Assembly (NCBI GenBank): GCA_003674045.1
Contig: PENC01000033.1
Location: forward strand, 1 to 64,000
DNA: 64,000 nt
Reading direction: 5' to 3'
Origin: Streptomyces griseocarneus
GTDB lineage: Bacteria; Actinomycetota; Actinomycetes; Streptomycetales; Streptomycetaceae
Below, in pieces: positions 23,014 through 32,690 of this stretch. The notes below the pieces were generated by a model that saw nothing but the letters and a program-made list of their open reading frames with translations, was not told the DNA's origin and did not search any database. The stretch's first letter is position 1; each line of letters opens with the position of its first letter. The position numbers were made by a program, and so were the translations under genes.

Positions 23014-23745
23014 TTACGCGGCGCTCTGCGTCGCCGCCTCGATGCGCTCGTTGCGCAGCGCGTCGTACCAGCGGTCGTCGACCGGCGGCAGGGCGTTGAC
23101 GTCCAGCGCCAGCTTGATCAGCATGTCCGAGATATGCGGGTTACGAGCCATCACCGGGCCGTGCATGTACGTGCCGAAGACGGTGTCGTTGTACGCGCCC
23201 TCGGTGCCGTCGCCCGTGCCGTTGCCCCTGCCGATCCGCGTCCGTGCGAAGGGGCGCGCGCCCCGTCCGACGTGGGTGATGCCCTGGTGGTTCTCGAAGC
23301 CCGTCAGCGGCGGGAGGCCGAGCTGGGGGTCGATGTCGGCCAGTACGTCACCGACGCAGCGCTCGCCCTCGCCACGGGTGCTGATCACGTCCAGCAGCCC
23401 CAGGCCCTGCTCGCGCTGCCCGAGGTCGTTGACGAACTCGTGGCCCAGGATCTGGTACCCGGCACAGACCGAGAAGACGATCGCGCCGTTGGCGACCGCC
23501 CGGTTCAGACCGCCGTCGCGGCGCAGCCGCTCGGCGGCCAGCCGCTGCGGACGGTCCTCGCCGCCGCCGATCAGATAGATGTCGCCGGAGGTCGGGATCT
23601 GCTGGTCGGAGCGGATGTCCGCCCGCTGGACGTCCAGCCGGCGCTGCCGGGCGCGGCGCTCCAGGACCAGGACGTTGCCCTGGTCGCCGTAGGTGCTCAG
23701 CAGGTCGGGGTAGACCCACACCACACGCAGACTGTTCTGGCTCAT
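23014..23745 (-). CDS. gatD: Lipid II isoglutaminyl synthase, glutaminase subunit GatD, 243 aa
   Basis: A class I glutamine amidotransferase domain with the nucleophile Cys in VFSVCAGYQILG, substrate motif YLIGGGEDRPQ and the late catalytic His in GTYMHGPV. GatD releases ammonia that MurT uses to amidate D-Glu of the peptidoglycan stem to D-isoGln. The ATG at 23745 has GGAAG at good spacing; a GTG two codons earlier is too close. It follows murT by 28 bp. Confidence 0.92.
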   Translation of the reverse strand: MSQNSLRVVWVYPDLLSTYGDQGNVLVLERRARQRRLDVQRADIRSDQQIPTSGDIYLIGGGEDRPQRLAAERLRRDGGLNRAVANGAIVFSVCAGYQILGHEFVNDLGQREQGLGLLDVISTRGEGERCVGDVLADIDPQLGLPPLTGFENHQGITHVGRGARPFARTRIGRGNGTGDGTEGAYNDTVFGTYMHGPVMARNPHISDMLIKLALDVNALPPVDDRWYDALRNERIEAATQSAA

Positions 23746-23773
23746 GCTCACACTTCCTTCAGTCTTCGTGGGG

Positions 23774-25012
23774 TCAGTTGCCGACGCGGCGGCGCACGTC
23801 CTGGAACGCGGTGTAGTTCGCGATCAGCTCGATCCTGCCGGGCGGGGCGCTCTGCACCGCCTCGTCCACGGTCTCGCAGACGCGGAAGTCCAGCCCGGCG
23901 ACCTCCAGGCGCACCGCGAGGTCGAGCTTGCGGTCGCCGATCACGAAGATCGGGTGCCCGGCGAGGCGCGTGTAGTCGACATCCCACAGCCAGGAGGTGT
24001 CGGTGCCGTCCGCGCCGCGCGCGTTCACACCGAGGATGACCGGGGCGGGCGGCCCGTCGATCAGGGAGAACGTCTCCAGCCAGCCGGCCGGGTTCTTCGC
24101 CAGCAGCAGCCGGACGTCACGGCCCAGGAACTGCACCACGTCGAACCGGCCCGCGACCGCCTGCACCTGGTACATCCGCTCCAGCGCCACCTGCGGCGGC
24201 ACCCCGAAGGTGGCCGCGACGGCCGCGGACGTGGTGGCGTTCGCCTTGTTCGCCCGGCCCGGCAGCTGGAGGTGGATCGGCCACGCCGAGCCGTGCGGGT
24301 CGAGGACGTAGTCGCCCGACAGAGCCCAGCTCGGGGTCGGGCGGCGGAAGCCGCACTCGCCGCAGAACCAGTCGTCGCCGGGGCGCTGCATCACGCCACC
24401 GCACGACGGGCACGACCAGGCGTCGTCCTTCCACTCCTGGCCGGCCGCCACCCACACCACGTTCGGCGAGGAGGAGGCGGCCCACACGATCAGCGGGTCG
24501 TCCGCGTTCGCGATGATCACGGCCTTGGTGCCCGCGAGGCCCTCACGCCACTTCTCGGCCAGCATGCGGGTCTCCGCGGCGCGGTCGAGCTGGTCGCGCG
24601 AGAGGTTGAGCAGTGCTATGGCCTTGGGCGAGACGTCGCGGGCGACGCCCGCCAGGTACTTCTCGTCCACCTCGATCACGCCGTAGCGGGCGTCGGAACC
24701 GCCCGCCAGGGCCGAGGTGATACCGGCCGGCATGTTCGCGCCCAGGGCGTTGGACACCACCGGGCCGCTGGCCCGCAGCGCCTCGGCGATCAGCCGGGTC
24801 GTCGTCGTCTTGCCGTTGGTGGCGGACACCAGGACCACGTCCAGGTGGGTCGCCAGCCGGGCCAGCAGATCGGGGTCGAGCTTGAGCGCGACCTTGCCTC
24901 CGATCACCGATCCGCTGCCGCGCCCCGCGGCTCGCGACACCGCCGCTGCAGCCTTGCCCGCCGTCACGGCCAGCTTGGCCCGCGGCGACAGCGGCCCCGT
25001 GTTGCCTGCCAT
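23774..25012 (-). CDS. murT: Lipid II isoglutaminyl synthase, ligase subunit MurT, 412 aa
   Basis: A Mur-ligase-like ATPase: P-loop SATNGKTTTTRLIAEAL, the ligase motif LNLSRDQLDR, the zinc ribbon CPSCGG...CGECGF characteristic of MurT (about residues 204-226), and a C-terminal domain with GVNARGADGTDTSWLWDVDY. It activates the D-Glu carboxylate with ATP and receives ammonia from GatD, with which it forms an operon. The two-gene order matches other actinobacteria. Confidence 0.93.
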   Translation of the reverse strand: MAGNTGPLSPRAKLAVTAGKAAAAVSRAAGRGSGSVIGGKVALKLDPDLLARLATHLDVVLVSATNGKTTTTRLIAEALRASGPVVSNALGANMPAGITSALAGGSDARYGVIEVDEKYLAGVARDVSPKAIALLNLSRDQLDRAAETRMLAEKWREGLAGTKAVIIANADDPLIVWAASSSPNVVWVAAGQEWKDDAWSCPSCGGVMQRPGDDWFCGECGFRRPTPSWALSGDYVLDPHGSAWPIHLQLPGRANKANATTSAAVAATFGVPPQVALERMYQVQAVAGRFDVVQFLGRDVRLLLAKNPAGWLETFSLIDGPPAPVILGVNARGADGTDTSWLWDVDYTRLAGHPIFVIGDRKLDLAVRLEVAGLDFRVCETVDEAVQSAPPGRIELIANYTAFQDVRRRVGN

Positions 25013-25176
25013 CGTCCTAGATCCTCCTTGCTTTGGTGCCGCGCCTGATTCCTGGTCCGCCGGTGGAACGCCCCCTCCGTGCCGAATCGCCAGCCAGGAG
25101 GCATCGGTCGGGGCTCAGCCTATCGAGATCCGGGCGCGGGCCCGAACCCAGAGACCCGGAACGTAGGCTTTCCCAC

Positions 25177-25716
25177 ATGCGCAAAGGCTCCATCCCCGGC
25201 AGTAAAGGACGTGTACGGCCCCTTCGGCTGTACGGAGACCGGGGGCTCGGCATGCCCTGCGAGGAGGTCACGGAATTCGACGCGGACCTCGCGGAACTGG
25301 TCGAGGACATGTTCGCGTCCATGTATGCGGCAGGGGGCGTTGGCCTCGCGGCCAACCAGATCGGTGTCCCTTTGCGGGTGTTCGTCTACGACTGTCCCGA
25401 CGACGAGGACCTCCGCCATCTCGGACACCTCGTCAATCCCCGGCTGGTGACGGCCGACGGGGTCACCGTGCGGGGGCCCGAGGGCTGCCTGTCGGTGCCG
25501 GGCCTGGAGGCGCCGACGGAGCGCTTCGACCGGGCGGTGGTGGAGGGGTTCACGGTGGCCGGTGACCCGGTGCGGGTGGAGGGCACCGGGTTCTTCGCCC
25601 GGTGCCTCCAGCACGAGTGCGACCACCTCGACGGGGGCTTGTACCTCGACCGGCTGACGGGCTTCCGCCGCCGCCGCGCGATGAGGGCGGTCAGGCGCAC
25701 CCTGCCGGTGACCTGA
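25177..25716 (+). CDS. def: Peptide deformylase, 179 aa
   Basis: Removes the formyl group from nascent N-terminal Met. The three PDF motifs are intact: GVGLAANQIG, EGCLSVPG (metal Cys) and QHECDHLDG (HExxH metal/catalytic). No ribosome-binding site precedes the ATG at 25177. Instead TAGGCT sits about 8 bp upstream like a -10 box, so a leaderless transcript is likely. Divergent from murT; a hairpin follows the stop. Confidence 0.94.
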   Translation: MRKGSIPGSKGRVRPLRLYGDRGLGMPCEEVTEFDADLAELVEDMFASMYAAGGVGLAANQIGVPLRVFVYDCPDDEDLRHLGHLVNPRLVTADGVTVRGPEGCLSVPGLEAPTERFDRAVVEGFTVAGDPVRVEGTGFFARCLQHECDHLDGGLYLDRLTGFRRRRAMRAVRRTLPVT

Positions 25717-25786
25717 CCGGGGGCTGCGCCCCCGGTCCCCGTGGCTGAGGTGGGAAGAATTTATTTCTGGGGGCTGCGCCCCCAAC
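25717..25786 (+). terminator. Tandem hairpins after def
   Basis: CCGGGGGC-TGC-GCCCCCGG-type stem at 25717-25735, then a second hairpin TGGGGGCTGCGCCCCCA at about 25768-25784 after an AT-rich spacer. Both would stop readthrough from def. Confidence 0.65.
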
Positions 25787-25817
25787 CCCCCGCCCCCCGG
25801 GGGGGCGAAGCCCCTTC

Positions 25818-25847
25818 AGGGGCGCGGGGAACTGCGCGACAAGCCCC
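25818..25847. repeat. Dispersed Streptomyces intergenic repeat (copy 1)
   Basis: The stretch contains GGGGCGCGGGGAACTGCGCG, a short word widely scattered in Streptomyces intergenic DNA. A related copy in the opposite orientation is at 35004-35028. Confidence 0.65.
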
Positions 25848-25909
25848 CGCGGCCCGCAGCCGCGTGCGGAGCGCAAGACGCACCCCGGTGGGCGCAGGCG
25901 CGCCCAAAA

Positions 25910-26578
25910 TCAGAAGCCCGGGCCACCCGCCAGGTCGCCCGCCGCGGCGAGCCGCCCCCACAAGAGATCCGCGAGATGGCGGACCAGGTGCGCCCGCGGG
26001 AAGGGACGCTCCCGCAGCCACCAGTCGCCCGCCGCGTGCATCATGCCGACGATGCCGTGCCCCCACGCCCGTGCCAGCTCGTCGCTGTCGGGGCCGAGGT
26101 CGACGCGCTCGGCTATCACCTGGGCCAGCTCCTCGCCGAGCCGCCGCAGCAGCGGCGCGGAGTGGCGCCCCACGTCGAAGCCCTGCTCGCCCTGATCGCC
26201 CTGATCGGCGGACGGCCCCGCGGGGTCGTCCGCCGGATGCATCAGGAAGCGGTAGACCTGCGGCCGTGCCTCTATGGCCGCCAGGTACGTGTCCAGCGTC
26301 CGCTCGACGCGGTCGCGCCGCTCCGCGGGCGCGTCGAGCGCGGCGCGCAGCCCGCCGAGCAGCGCATCCGTGTGCCGTGCCGCGAGGGCCCGGTAGAGGC
26401 CCCCCTTGTCGCCGAAGTGCCGGTAGAGGATGGGCTTGGTGATGCCCGCCTCCGCCGCGATGGCGTTCATGGACGCCCCCGGCCCGTCCCGCAGCACCAC
26501 CCGGTCCGCGGCCTCCAGCAGTTCCTTGCGCCGTCGCTCGGCCGCCCGCTGCTGATCGTCCCGCTGACTGGTTTCCAT
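25910..26578 (-). CDS. TetR-family repressor, 222 aa
   Basis: The N-terminal HTH (RRKELLEAADRVVLRDGPGA, then GITKPILYRHFGDKGGLYRA) is textbook TetR. The C-terminal ligand domain includes RTLDTYLAAIEARPQVYRFL, matching TetR proteins that sense acyl-CoA or lipids in Streptomyces. Divergent from the acyl-CoA dehydrogenase gene, whose promoter carries a dyad at 26693-26710, so it probably represses that gene. The longer open frame upstream starts inside the shared promoter and is rejected. Confidence 0.88.
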   Translation of the reverse strand: METSQRDDQQRAAERRRKELLEAADRVVLRDGPGASMNAIAAEAGITKPILYRHFGDKGGLYRALAARHTDALLGGLRAALDAPAERRDRVERTLDTYLAAIEARPQVYRFLMHPADDPAGPSADQGDQGEQGFDVGRHSAPLLRRLGEELAQVIAERVDLGPDSDELARAWGHGIVGMMHAAGDWWLRERPFPRAHLVRHLADLLWGRLAAAGDLAGGPGF

Positions 26579-26666
26579 AAGGACCTGCCTCCCCGCCCCT
26601 GTGTTTCCGGTAACGCCTGCGCAACGTAACACCAAGCCCACTCAGCGAATCCGGGAGGGCGGACCG

Positions 26667-26710
26667 TTGACATCGCTACCAGTGGGTAACATACTCGCGT
26701 TACCGCGAGT
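26667..26710 (+). promoter_or_regulatory. Promoter with overlapping TetR-type operator
   Basis: TTGACA (26667-26672), 17-bp spacer, CATACT (26690-26695). The perfect dyad ACTCGCG-TTAC-CGCGAGT covers 26693-26710, overlapping the -10. A bound repressor would block RNA polymerase. The ATG follows at 26733. Confidence 0.75.
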
Positions 26711-26732
26711 AATGGCGAGTCGGAGGGGTGCC

Positions 26733-27962
26733 ATGGCGCAGTTCACGATGGAGCTCGACGAGGATCAGCGGGGGATTCGCGACTGGATCCACGGTTTCGC
26801 GGCCGAGGTGATGCGCCCCGCCGCCGCGGAGTGGGACGAGCGGGAGGAGTTCCCGTGGCCGGTCGTGCAGGAGGCCGCCCGCATCGGGCTCTACTCGCTC
26901 GACTTCTACGCCCAGCAGTTCTTCGACCCCACGGGACTGGGCATCCCGCTCACCCTGGAGGAACTCTTCTGGGGTGACGCGGGCCTCGGGCTCGCCATCG
27001 CGGGCACCGGGCTCGCCGCGATCGGGGTGCTCACCAACGGCACCGACGAGCAGATCGGCACCTGGGTGCCCCAGATGTACGGGGACGCGGACGACGTGAA
27101 GGTCGCCGCGTTCTGCTCCTCCGAGCCCGACGCGGGATCCGACGTCTCGGCCATGCGTACCCGCGCCGTCCACGACGAGGCCAAGGACGAGTGGGTGATC
27201 AACGGCACGAAGACCTGGGCCACCAACGGCGGCATCGCCAATGTCCACATCGTCGTCGCCGTGGTCGACCCGGAGCTGGGCCCGCGCGGCCACGCCTCCT
27301 TCATCGTCCCGCCGGGGACGCCGGGGCTCTCCCAGGGGCAGAAGTTCAAGAAGCACGGCATCCGCGCCTCCCACACCGCCGAGGTCGTCCTCGACGGCGT
27401 CCGCGTCCCCGGACACTGCCTGCTGGGCGGCAAGGAGAAGCTGGACGAGCGGCTGGCCAGGGCGCGCGAGCGCCTCGCCGGGCAGCGCGGCGACGGTCCG
27501 CGGAACGCCGCGATGGCCACGTTCGAGGCCACCCGCCCGGCCGTGGCCGCCCAGGCCGTCGGCATCGCCCGCGCCGCGTACGAGGTCGCCCTGGACTACG
27601 CCAGGACCCGGGTGCAGTTCGGCCGCCCCATCATCGAGAACCAGGGCATCGCCTTCCAGCTTGCCGACATGCGCACCCGCATCGACGCCGCCCGCCTCCT
27701 GGTCTGGCGGGCGTCGTGGATGGCCACCGCGGGCAAGCCCTTCACCGCGGCCGAGGGCTCGATGTCCAAACTCTTCGCGGGCGAGACGGCGAGGACGGTG
27801 ACGGCACAGGCCATGCAGATCCTCGGGGGCAACGGCTACACCCGGGAGTACCCGGTCGAGCGCATGCACCGGGACGCGGCCATCTACACCGTCTTCGAGG
27901 GGACGAGCGAGATCCAACGGCTCGTCATCGCGCGGGCGGTGTCGGGGATGCCCCTCCGCTGA
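26733..27962 (+). CDS. Acyl-CoA dehydrogenase, 409 aa
   Basis: A FAD enzyme for the first step of acyl-CoA beta-oxidation. Visible are FCSSEPDAGSDVSAMRTRAV, INGTKTWATNGG (FAD binding), the ARTRVQFGRPI helix and the C-terminal VFEGTSEIQRLVIAR with the catalytic-type Glu. Length is normal. The promoter is under a dyad next to the divergent TetR gene, so induction by an acyl-CoA ligand is likely. Substrate chain length cannot be told. Confidence 0.92.
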   Translation: MAQFTMELDEDQRGIRDWIHGFAAEVMRPAAAEWDEREEFPWPVVQEAARIGLYSLDFYAQQFFDPTGLGIPLTLEELFWGDAGLGLAIAGTGLAAIGVLTNGTDEQIGTWVPQMYGDADDVKVAAFCSSEPDAGSDVSAMRTRAVHDEAKDEWVINGTKTWATNGGIANVHIVVAVVDPELGPRGHASFIVPPGTPGLSQGQKFKKHGIRASHTAEVVLDGVRVPGHCLLGGKEKLDERLARARERLAGQRGDGPRNAAMATFEATRPAVAAQAVGIARAAYEVALDYARTRVQFGRPIIENQGIAFQLADMRTRIDAARLLVWRASWMATAGKPFTAAEGSMSKLFAGETARTVTAQAMQILGGNGYTREYPVERMHRDAAIYTVFEGTSEIQRLVIARAVSGMPLR

Positions 27963-28057
27963 GGGCGCACCGCCGGTGTGCGGGTCGACGCACTGTAGGC
28001 AGGCGCGAACGCAACGCCTATGTTTTCTCGGGCATCCCGACGCCCGAAAGGCCGCAC

Positions 28058-29734
28058 ATGACCCGCGCATCGCACCGGTTACACAGGCCCCTGTCCCGCC
28101 GCCGCTTCCTCGGCCTGGCCGCCCTTGGGGCGGCCGGTCTCTCCGGCGCGACGACCATCGCCGCCGCGCCCCGCGCCACCGCCGCCACCGACGGCTCGTA
28201 CGTACCGGCCGTCGTGGTGGGCACCGGCTACGGCGCCTCCGTCGCCGCGCTGCGCCTCGGCGAGGCGGGCGTCACCACGCTGATGCTGGAGATGGGGCAG
28301 CTGTGGAACCGGCCGGGGCCGGACGGCAGGATCTTCAACTCGATGCTCGCGCCCGACAAGCGGTCCAGCTGGTTCCGGACCCGCACCGAGGCCCCGCTGG
28401 GCTCCGTCCTCTGGCTGGACGTCGTCAACCGGGACATCGAGCGCTACGCGGGCGTCCTGGACCGCGTCGAGTACCCCGGCATGTCGGTGTACGTGGGGCG
28501 CGGTGTCGGCGGCGGCTCCCTGGTCAACGGCGGCATGGCCGTACGCCCCCGGCGCGCCTACTTCGAGGAGATCCTGCCGCAGGTCGACGCGGCCGAGATG
28601 TACGGCACGTACTTCCCGCGCGCCGACGCCATGCTCGGCGTGAACCACATGGACCCGGACTGGTTCCAGGAGAGCGAGTGGTACCAGTACGCCCGGGTCT
28701 CGCGCGAGCACGCGGCCCGGACGGGTCTGCGCACCACGTACGTGCCCAACGTCTACGACTTCGGCTACATGCGGCGCGAGGCGGCCGGGGAGGTCCCGAG
28801 ATCCGCGCTGGCCACCGAGGTCATCTACGGCAACAACCACGGCAAGCGCGGCCTGGACCAGACGTATCTGGCCGCGGCCCTCGGCACCGGCAAGGTCACC
28901 GTCGAGATCCTCCACACGGTCAGGGCCATCGGCAGGGGGCCCGACGGCGGCTACGTCCTGACCGTCGAACAGGCCGACGCCTACGGCACGTTGATCGCCC
29001 GCAAGGAGATCACCTGCCGCCACCTCTTCCTGGGCGCGGGCAGCCTCGGCACCACGGAACTCCTCCTGCGGGCCCGCGACACGGGCACCCTGCCCGGCCT
29101 CGGTCCCGAGATCGGCGCGGGCTGGGGTCCCAACGGCAACGTCATGACCGCCCGCGGCAACCACCTCTGGGACCCCACGGGCTTCCACCAGTCGTCGATC
29201 CCCGCGCTCGGCATCGACGACTGGGACAACCGTGACAACCCGGTCTTCGCCGAGATCGCGCCCATGCCCGCGGGCATCGAGACCTGGGTCAGTCTCTACC
29301 TGGCCATCACCAAGAACCCCGAGCGCGGCACCTTCGTCTACGACCGGGCCACCGACCGGGCCGTCCTGCGCTGGACACGCGAGCAGAACGCCCCCGCCGT
29401 CGCCGCCGCCCGCTCGCTCTTCGACCGCGTCAACAAGGCCACCGGCACGGGCTACCGCTACGACCTCTTCGGCCCCCTGAAGGCCAAGGCCTTCGCCGAC
29501 GACTTCTGCTACCACCCGCTCGGCGGCTGCGTCCTCGGCAAGGCCACCGACCTCTACGGCCGGGTCCTCGGGCATCCCGGCCTGTACGTCACCGACGGCG
29601 CCCTCATCCCGGGTTCCGTCGGCGTCAACCCCTTTGTGACGATCACCGCGCTCGCCGAGCGGAACGTCGAGCGCGTCATCGCCCAGGACGTCACCGCTTC
29701 AGGCGTACCCCGTCACGACTCCAGATCCGCCTGA
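28058..29734 (+). CDS. choA: Cholesterol oxidase (GMC family, secreted by Tat), 558 aa
   Basis: Oxidises and isomerises cholesterol to cholest-4-en-3-one with O2. A Tat signal (SRRRFLGLAALGAAGLSGAT) is followed by the FAD motif VVVGTGYGASVAALRLGEAG, GRGVGGGSLVNGGMAV, the active-site Glu region AEIAPMPAGIETW, His in CYHPLGGCVLG and Asn in GVNPFVTITALAERN. Very close to the Streptomyces ChoA enzyme throughout. Its end overlaps the convergent PIG-L gene by 22 bp. The frame stays open far upstream through the dehydrogenase gene; that part is a shadow. Confidence 0.95.
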   Translation: MTRASHRLHRPLSRRRFLGLAALGAAGLSGATTIAAAPRATAATDGSYVPAVVVGTGYGASVAALRLGEAGVTTLMLEMGQLWNRPGPDGRIFNSMLAPDKRSSWFRTRTEAPLGSVLWLDVVNRDIERYAGVLDRVEYPGMSVYVGRGVGGGSLVNGGMAVRPRRAYFEEILPQVDAAEMYGTYFPRADAMLGVNHMDPDWFQESEWYQYARVSREHAARTGLRTTYVPNVYDFGYMRREAAGEVPRSALATEVIYGNNHGKRGLDQTYLAAALGTGKVTVEILHTVRAIGRGPDGGYVLTVEQADAYGTLIARKEITCRHLFLGAGSLGTTELLLRARDTGTLPGLGPEIGAGWGPNGNVMTARGNHLWDPTGFHQSSIPALGIDDWDNRDNPVFAEIAPMPAGIETWVSLYLAITKNPERGTFVYDRATDRAVLRWTREQNAPAVAAARSLFDRVNKATGTGYRYDLFGPLKAKAFADDFCYHPLGGCVLGKATDLYGRVLGHPGLYVTDGALIPGSVGVNPFVTITALAERNVERVIAQDVTASGVPRHDSRSA

Positions 29735-31881
29735 GCCGTCCCGTCGTGCGACAGCCAGTCCGTGAACGCGGACTTGCCCGTCGTGCCCGCATCCTTCAGA
29801 CGCGCGCTGCTCAGGCGGCCGTCCATGCCCAGCACCACCGTGACGACCCGCCCCTTCGCGTCCTCGGTCATGCCGGGTGTCGCGCGGTGCGGGACGCCCT
29901 CGTCCTGCCAGGGGCCGGGCCGGCCGGAGCCGGCCGAGAGACGGGCGAGGCCCTTGCCGTCGCGGGCCGCGAGCACCGTGACGTTCCCGGCCTGGGCGAC
30001 CGCGACGCGGCCGTAGCCGCTGATCGTGGGGCACTCGGAGGTGACCCGCCAGCTGTCGCCCAGGCGGTCGGCGATGATGATGCGGGAGGTGTCCGGCTGG
30101 CGCACGGCCATCCGCATGCCGCCGCCGGAGAGCGGGGCGAGGGACAGCGGGCCGGTGGTGGCGGGGAGCCGGGTGGGCTCGGCCTGCCGGAGCTGCCCGC
30201 CCTCGCCCTCGGAGATCCAGTGGTGCACGGTCTTCGTGTCGGCGGCGACCACATGGACGCGGCCCTCGCCGTCGAGCGCGGCGTCGAGACCGTCCTGGAT
30301 CCTCAGCGGCGCCCCGGACGAGGGGAGCGCGGCCCAGCCGCTCCAGTCCTTGCCGCCGGGGCCCCGGCGGACGCTGACGCCGCCGTCGAAGTTGCGGACG
30401 AAGACGTGGACGGCGCCGTCCTTGGCGACGACGGCCACCGGGTAGCCGGTCTCCATCGAGCGGCGGGGGTCTTCGTCGGGGGAGCCGAGGGCCTCCCAGG
30501 AGCCGAAGGCGGGGCTGCCGCCGGGGCCCGTACCCGTCTGGAGGGCGGTGACGACCTCGCGCCGGTGGGCCCGGCCCTGCTGCGGGAGCACGGTGCGTAT
30601 GGAGAACAGCTGCAGCTTGCCGTCCCCGTGCCGCACCGCCTGTATCTGGCCCTCCAGCATGGAGCCGCCGACGTTGACCGGCGAGGACCACATGCCGCTG
30701 CCCGCCCGCTGCTCGGTCCAGCACTGCGCGGCGCCGTCGAGGACCGAGAAGGCCGCGAGGCGGCCGTCCGGCAGCGGCTGCACCCAGCGCGTCGTGCCGG
30801 GGGCGCGGTGGCGGCAATTGCTCGACCAGGAGTGGTACTTGCCCCCGGAGGTCTTGCCGACCTTGCGGTCGCCGCAGCCCGCGGGGTCGCCGCAGCTCTT
30901 GCCGTCGCCCCAGCCGTAGAGGTCCAGGAAGATCACCTTGCGGTCGGTGGTGGCCTTGTCCAGGTTGCTGGTCAGGGCACCCACCTCGTAGCCGAGGTAG
31001 CTCTCCACGGCGGTGGGCCGGGAGTGCTTGCGGCCCCAGTACTCGGCGAGGGCGGCCTGCGCGAAGAAGGCGGAGGTCGTGTGGTCCTGGTGGTCGCGGC
31101 TGTAGATGCCGTCCAGCACCGGCGGCACGTTGGGGTACTCCGGCTGCTTCGGCAGGTGCGCCGGGCTCGGGTCGAGGGTGCGGACCACGGTCGGCTGGTA
31201 GCGCTCCAGGACGGCGACGAGCGTGTCGATCACCTGCTGCCTGGTGTATTTGAAGGTGCGGGTGATCGGCCCGCCCGCCGGCTTGAGCGTGGTCAGGTCG
31301 GGCGTCGCCCCGAGCCACAGGCCACGCAGGCTGTCCTTGTGCGGGTTGCGCAGCGCCCGGGCCTCGATCAGCTCCATGAAGATCAGCTGGACGTGCGGGG
31401 CGGCGCGCAGGGTGTGCAGCTCGACCTCGAAGCCGGACAGCAGGCGCAGTGACTCGACGTCCCAAGGGCTGAGCGAGTTGCCGGTCGCCATCTGTGCCGT
31501 GGCGGCGCGGAAGCCGTTGATCCGGGCGCGGACGAACTCCGGACGCTTCATCGGCATGGTCTTGTAACCGGGGGCGTCGGAGAGCGCGTTGCGGCCGTCC
31601 GACTCGCCGCCGGTGAGGCACACGGTGACCGAGGGGGCGCCGCTGACGATGGACTGCTCCAGCTCCGGGTTCATGAAGTAGAGCGAGTCGTCGGGGTGCG
31701 CGATGACGTGGAGGAACGACTCGGAGACCGAGGCCTTCGCGGCGCGTACGGGCGTGCCCTCGGTGCCGTTGCGCCGGGTCTCGGGCGCGAGCCACTGCCA
31801 GGCCCCGACCCCGGCCGCACCGACGACGAGCCCGCCGCCGGCCACCTGGAGCACGCGTCGACGCGGTATGTGCCCTGGCAC
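29713..31881 (-). CDS. Secreted PIG-L deacetylase with C-terminal beta-propeller, 722 aa
   Basis: The GTG at 31881 follows AGGGGGA. A Tat-like start (HIPRRRVLQVAGGGLVVGAA) is followed by a PIG-L/LmbE domain (about 55-330) with the zinc motif VIAHPDDSLYFMNPE, CLTGGESDG and SRDHQDHTTSA. The rest (about 370-720) is a repeat beta-propeller (WSSPVNVGG, DWSGWAALPS, WRVTSECPT), of a lectin-like type. It probably removes acetyl groups from N-acetyl sugars outside the cell. The substrate is unknown. Confidence 0.85.
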   Translation of the reverse strand: MPGHIPRRRVLQVAGGGLVVGAAGVGAWQWLAPETRRNGTEGTPVRAAKASVSESFLHVIAHPDDSLYFMNPELEQSIVSGAPSVTVCLTGGESDGRNALSDAPGYKTMPMKRPEFVRARINGFRAATAQMATGNSLSPWDVESLRLLSGFEVELHTLRAAPHVQLIFMELIEARALRNPHKDSLRGLWLGATPDLTTLKPAGGPITRTFKYTRQQVIDTLVAVLERYQPTVVRTLDPSPAHLPKQPEYPNVPPVLDGIYSRDHQDHTTSAFFAQAALAEYWGRKHSRPTAVESYLGYEVGALTSNLDKATTDRKVIFLDLYGWGDGKSCGDPAGCGDRKVGKTSGGKYHSWSSNCRHRAPGTTRWVQPLPDGRLAAFSVLDGAAQCWTEQRAGSGMWSSPVNVGGSMLEGQIQAVRHGDGKLQLFSIRTVLPQQGRAHRREVVTALQTGTGPGGSPAFGSWEALGSPDEDPRRSMETGYPVAVVAKDGAVHVFVRNFDGGVSVRRGPGGKDWSGWAALPSSGAPLRIQDGLDAALDGEGRVHVVAADTKTVHHWISEGEGGQLRQAEPTRLPATTGPLSLAPLSGGGMRMAVRQPDTSRIIIADRLGDSWRVTSECPTISGYGRVAVAQAGNVTVLAARDGKGLARLSAGSGRPGPWQDEGVPHRATPGMTEDAKGRVVTVVLGMDGRLSSARLKDAGTTGKSAFTDWLSHDGTAQADLES

Positions 31882-32115
31882 AGCTGTCCCCCTACTACTG
31901 CGCCCGGGGCGCCTGATAGTCAAATACTCAAACAAAGAGGCGATTGGAACGAATCGCCCGTGGATCAAGGGTTCGATCCTATGACCGTGCCCCTCCCGTT
32001 TCCCTGCTGTTGTGTAACAGCCAGCCGTCAGCCGGATGTAGGTTCCCAGGCGGTTCCGCAACATGACCGTGGAAAGGGAGACCGGGCCCGCACGGAGAAG
32101 AGGACACTCGCGGAC

Positions 32116-32556
32116 ATGGCCCACACCTCCGAGCTCGTCACCCTTCTCGGCCTCCGCCCGCACCCCGAGGGCGGCTGGTACCGCGAGACCTGGCGCACCG
32201 CGGCCCGGGCGACCCCCGACGGATACGGCGGCCCGCGGGCGTACGCCACCGCCATCCACTACCTGCTGCACCCCGGCGAGACGTCCCGCTGGCACCGTGT
32301 CCGCTCGGACGAGCTCTGGCTCTGGCACACGGGCGGCCCGCTGCGCCTGCGCCTGGGCGGCCATGGCGCGGCACCGGACGGGACCGCCGTGTCCGGGGTC
32401 ACGCTGGGTTCCGAGGTCCGTGCGGGGGAGCGCCCGCAGTTCCTCGTCCCCGGCGGCTGCTGGCAGGGAGCCGAGCCCGCGGGCACCGAACCCGTCCTCG
32501 TGACCTGCGTGGTCGCCCCGGGCTTCGACTTCGCCGACTTCGAGGACTCCGTCTGA
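32116..32556 (+). CDS. DUF985-type cupin protein, 146 aa
   Basis: LGLRPHPEGGWYRETWR, YLLHPGETSRWHRVRSDELW and FLVPGGCWQGAEP match the DUF985 cupin family; the two His and a Glu could bind metal. The family is loosely tied to sugar or nucleotide chemistry without a firm activity. The frame is open upstream, but the ATG at 32116 fits family length. The 234 bp before it are free of genes. Confidence 0.82.
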   Translation: MAHTSELVTLLGLRPHPEGGWYRETWRTAARATPDGYGGPRAYATAIHYLLHPGETSRWHRVRSDELWLWHTGGPLRLRLGGHGAAPDGTAVSGVTLGSEVRAGERPQFLVPGGCWQGAEPAGTEPVLVTCVVAPGFDFADFEDSV

Positions 32557-32690
32557 CCCCCGGGCGCGTTCCACCGCCTCGACGATCTCCTCGTACACCT
32601 GCCCGAGAACCCCAAATTCCTTGTCACGCCCACCGGATGGGCGTCCGGGTCGGCCGTCGGCGCGCGCGTCCGGCGGTCTATCGTGGCGGC

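Noticed and set aside
27191..28057. N-terminal extension of the cholesterol oxidase frame
   Set aside because: It runs through the dehydrogenase gene in another frame; the Tat signal and family length start at 28058.
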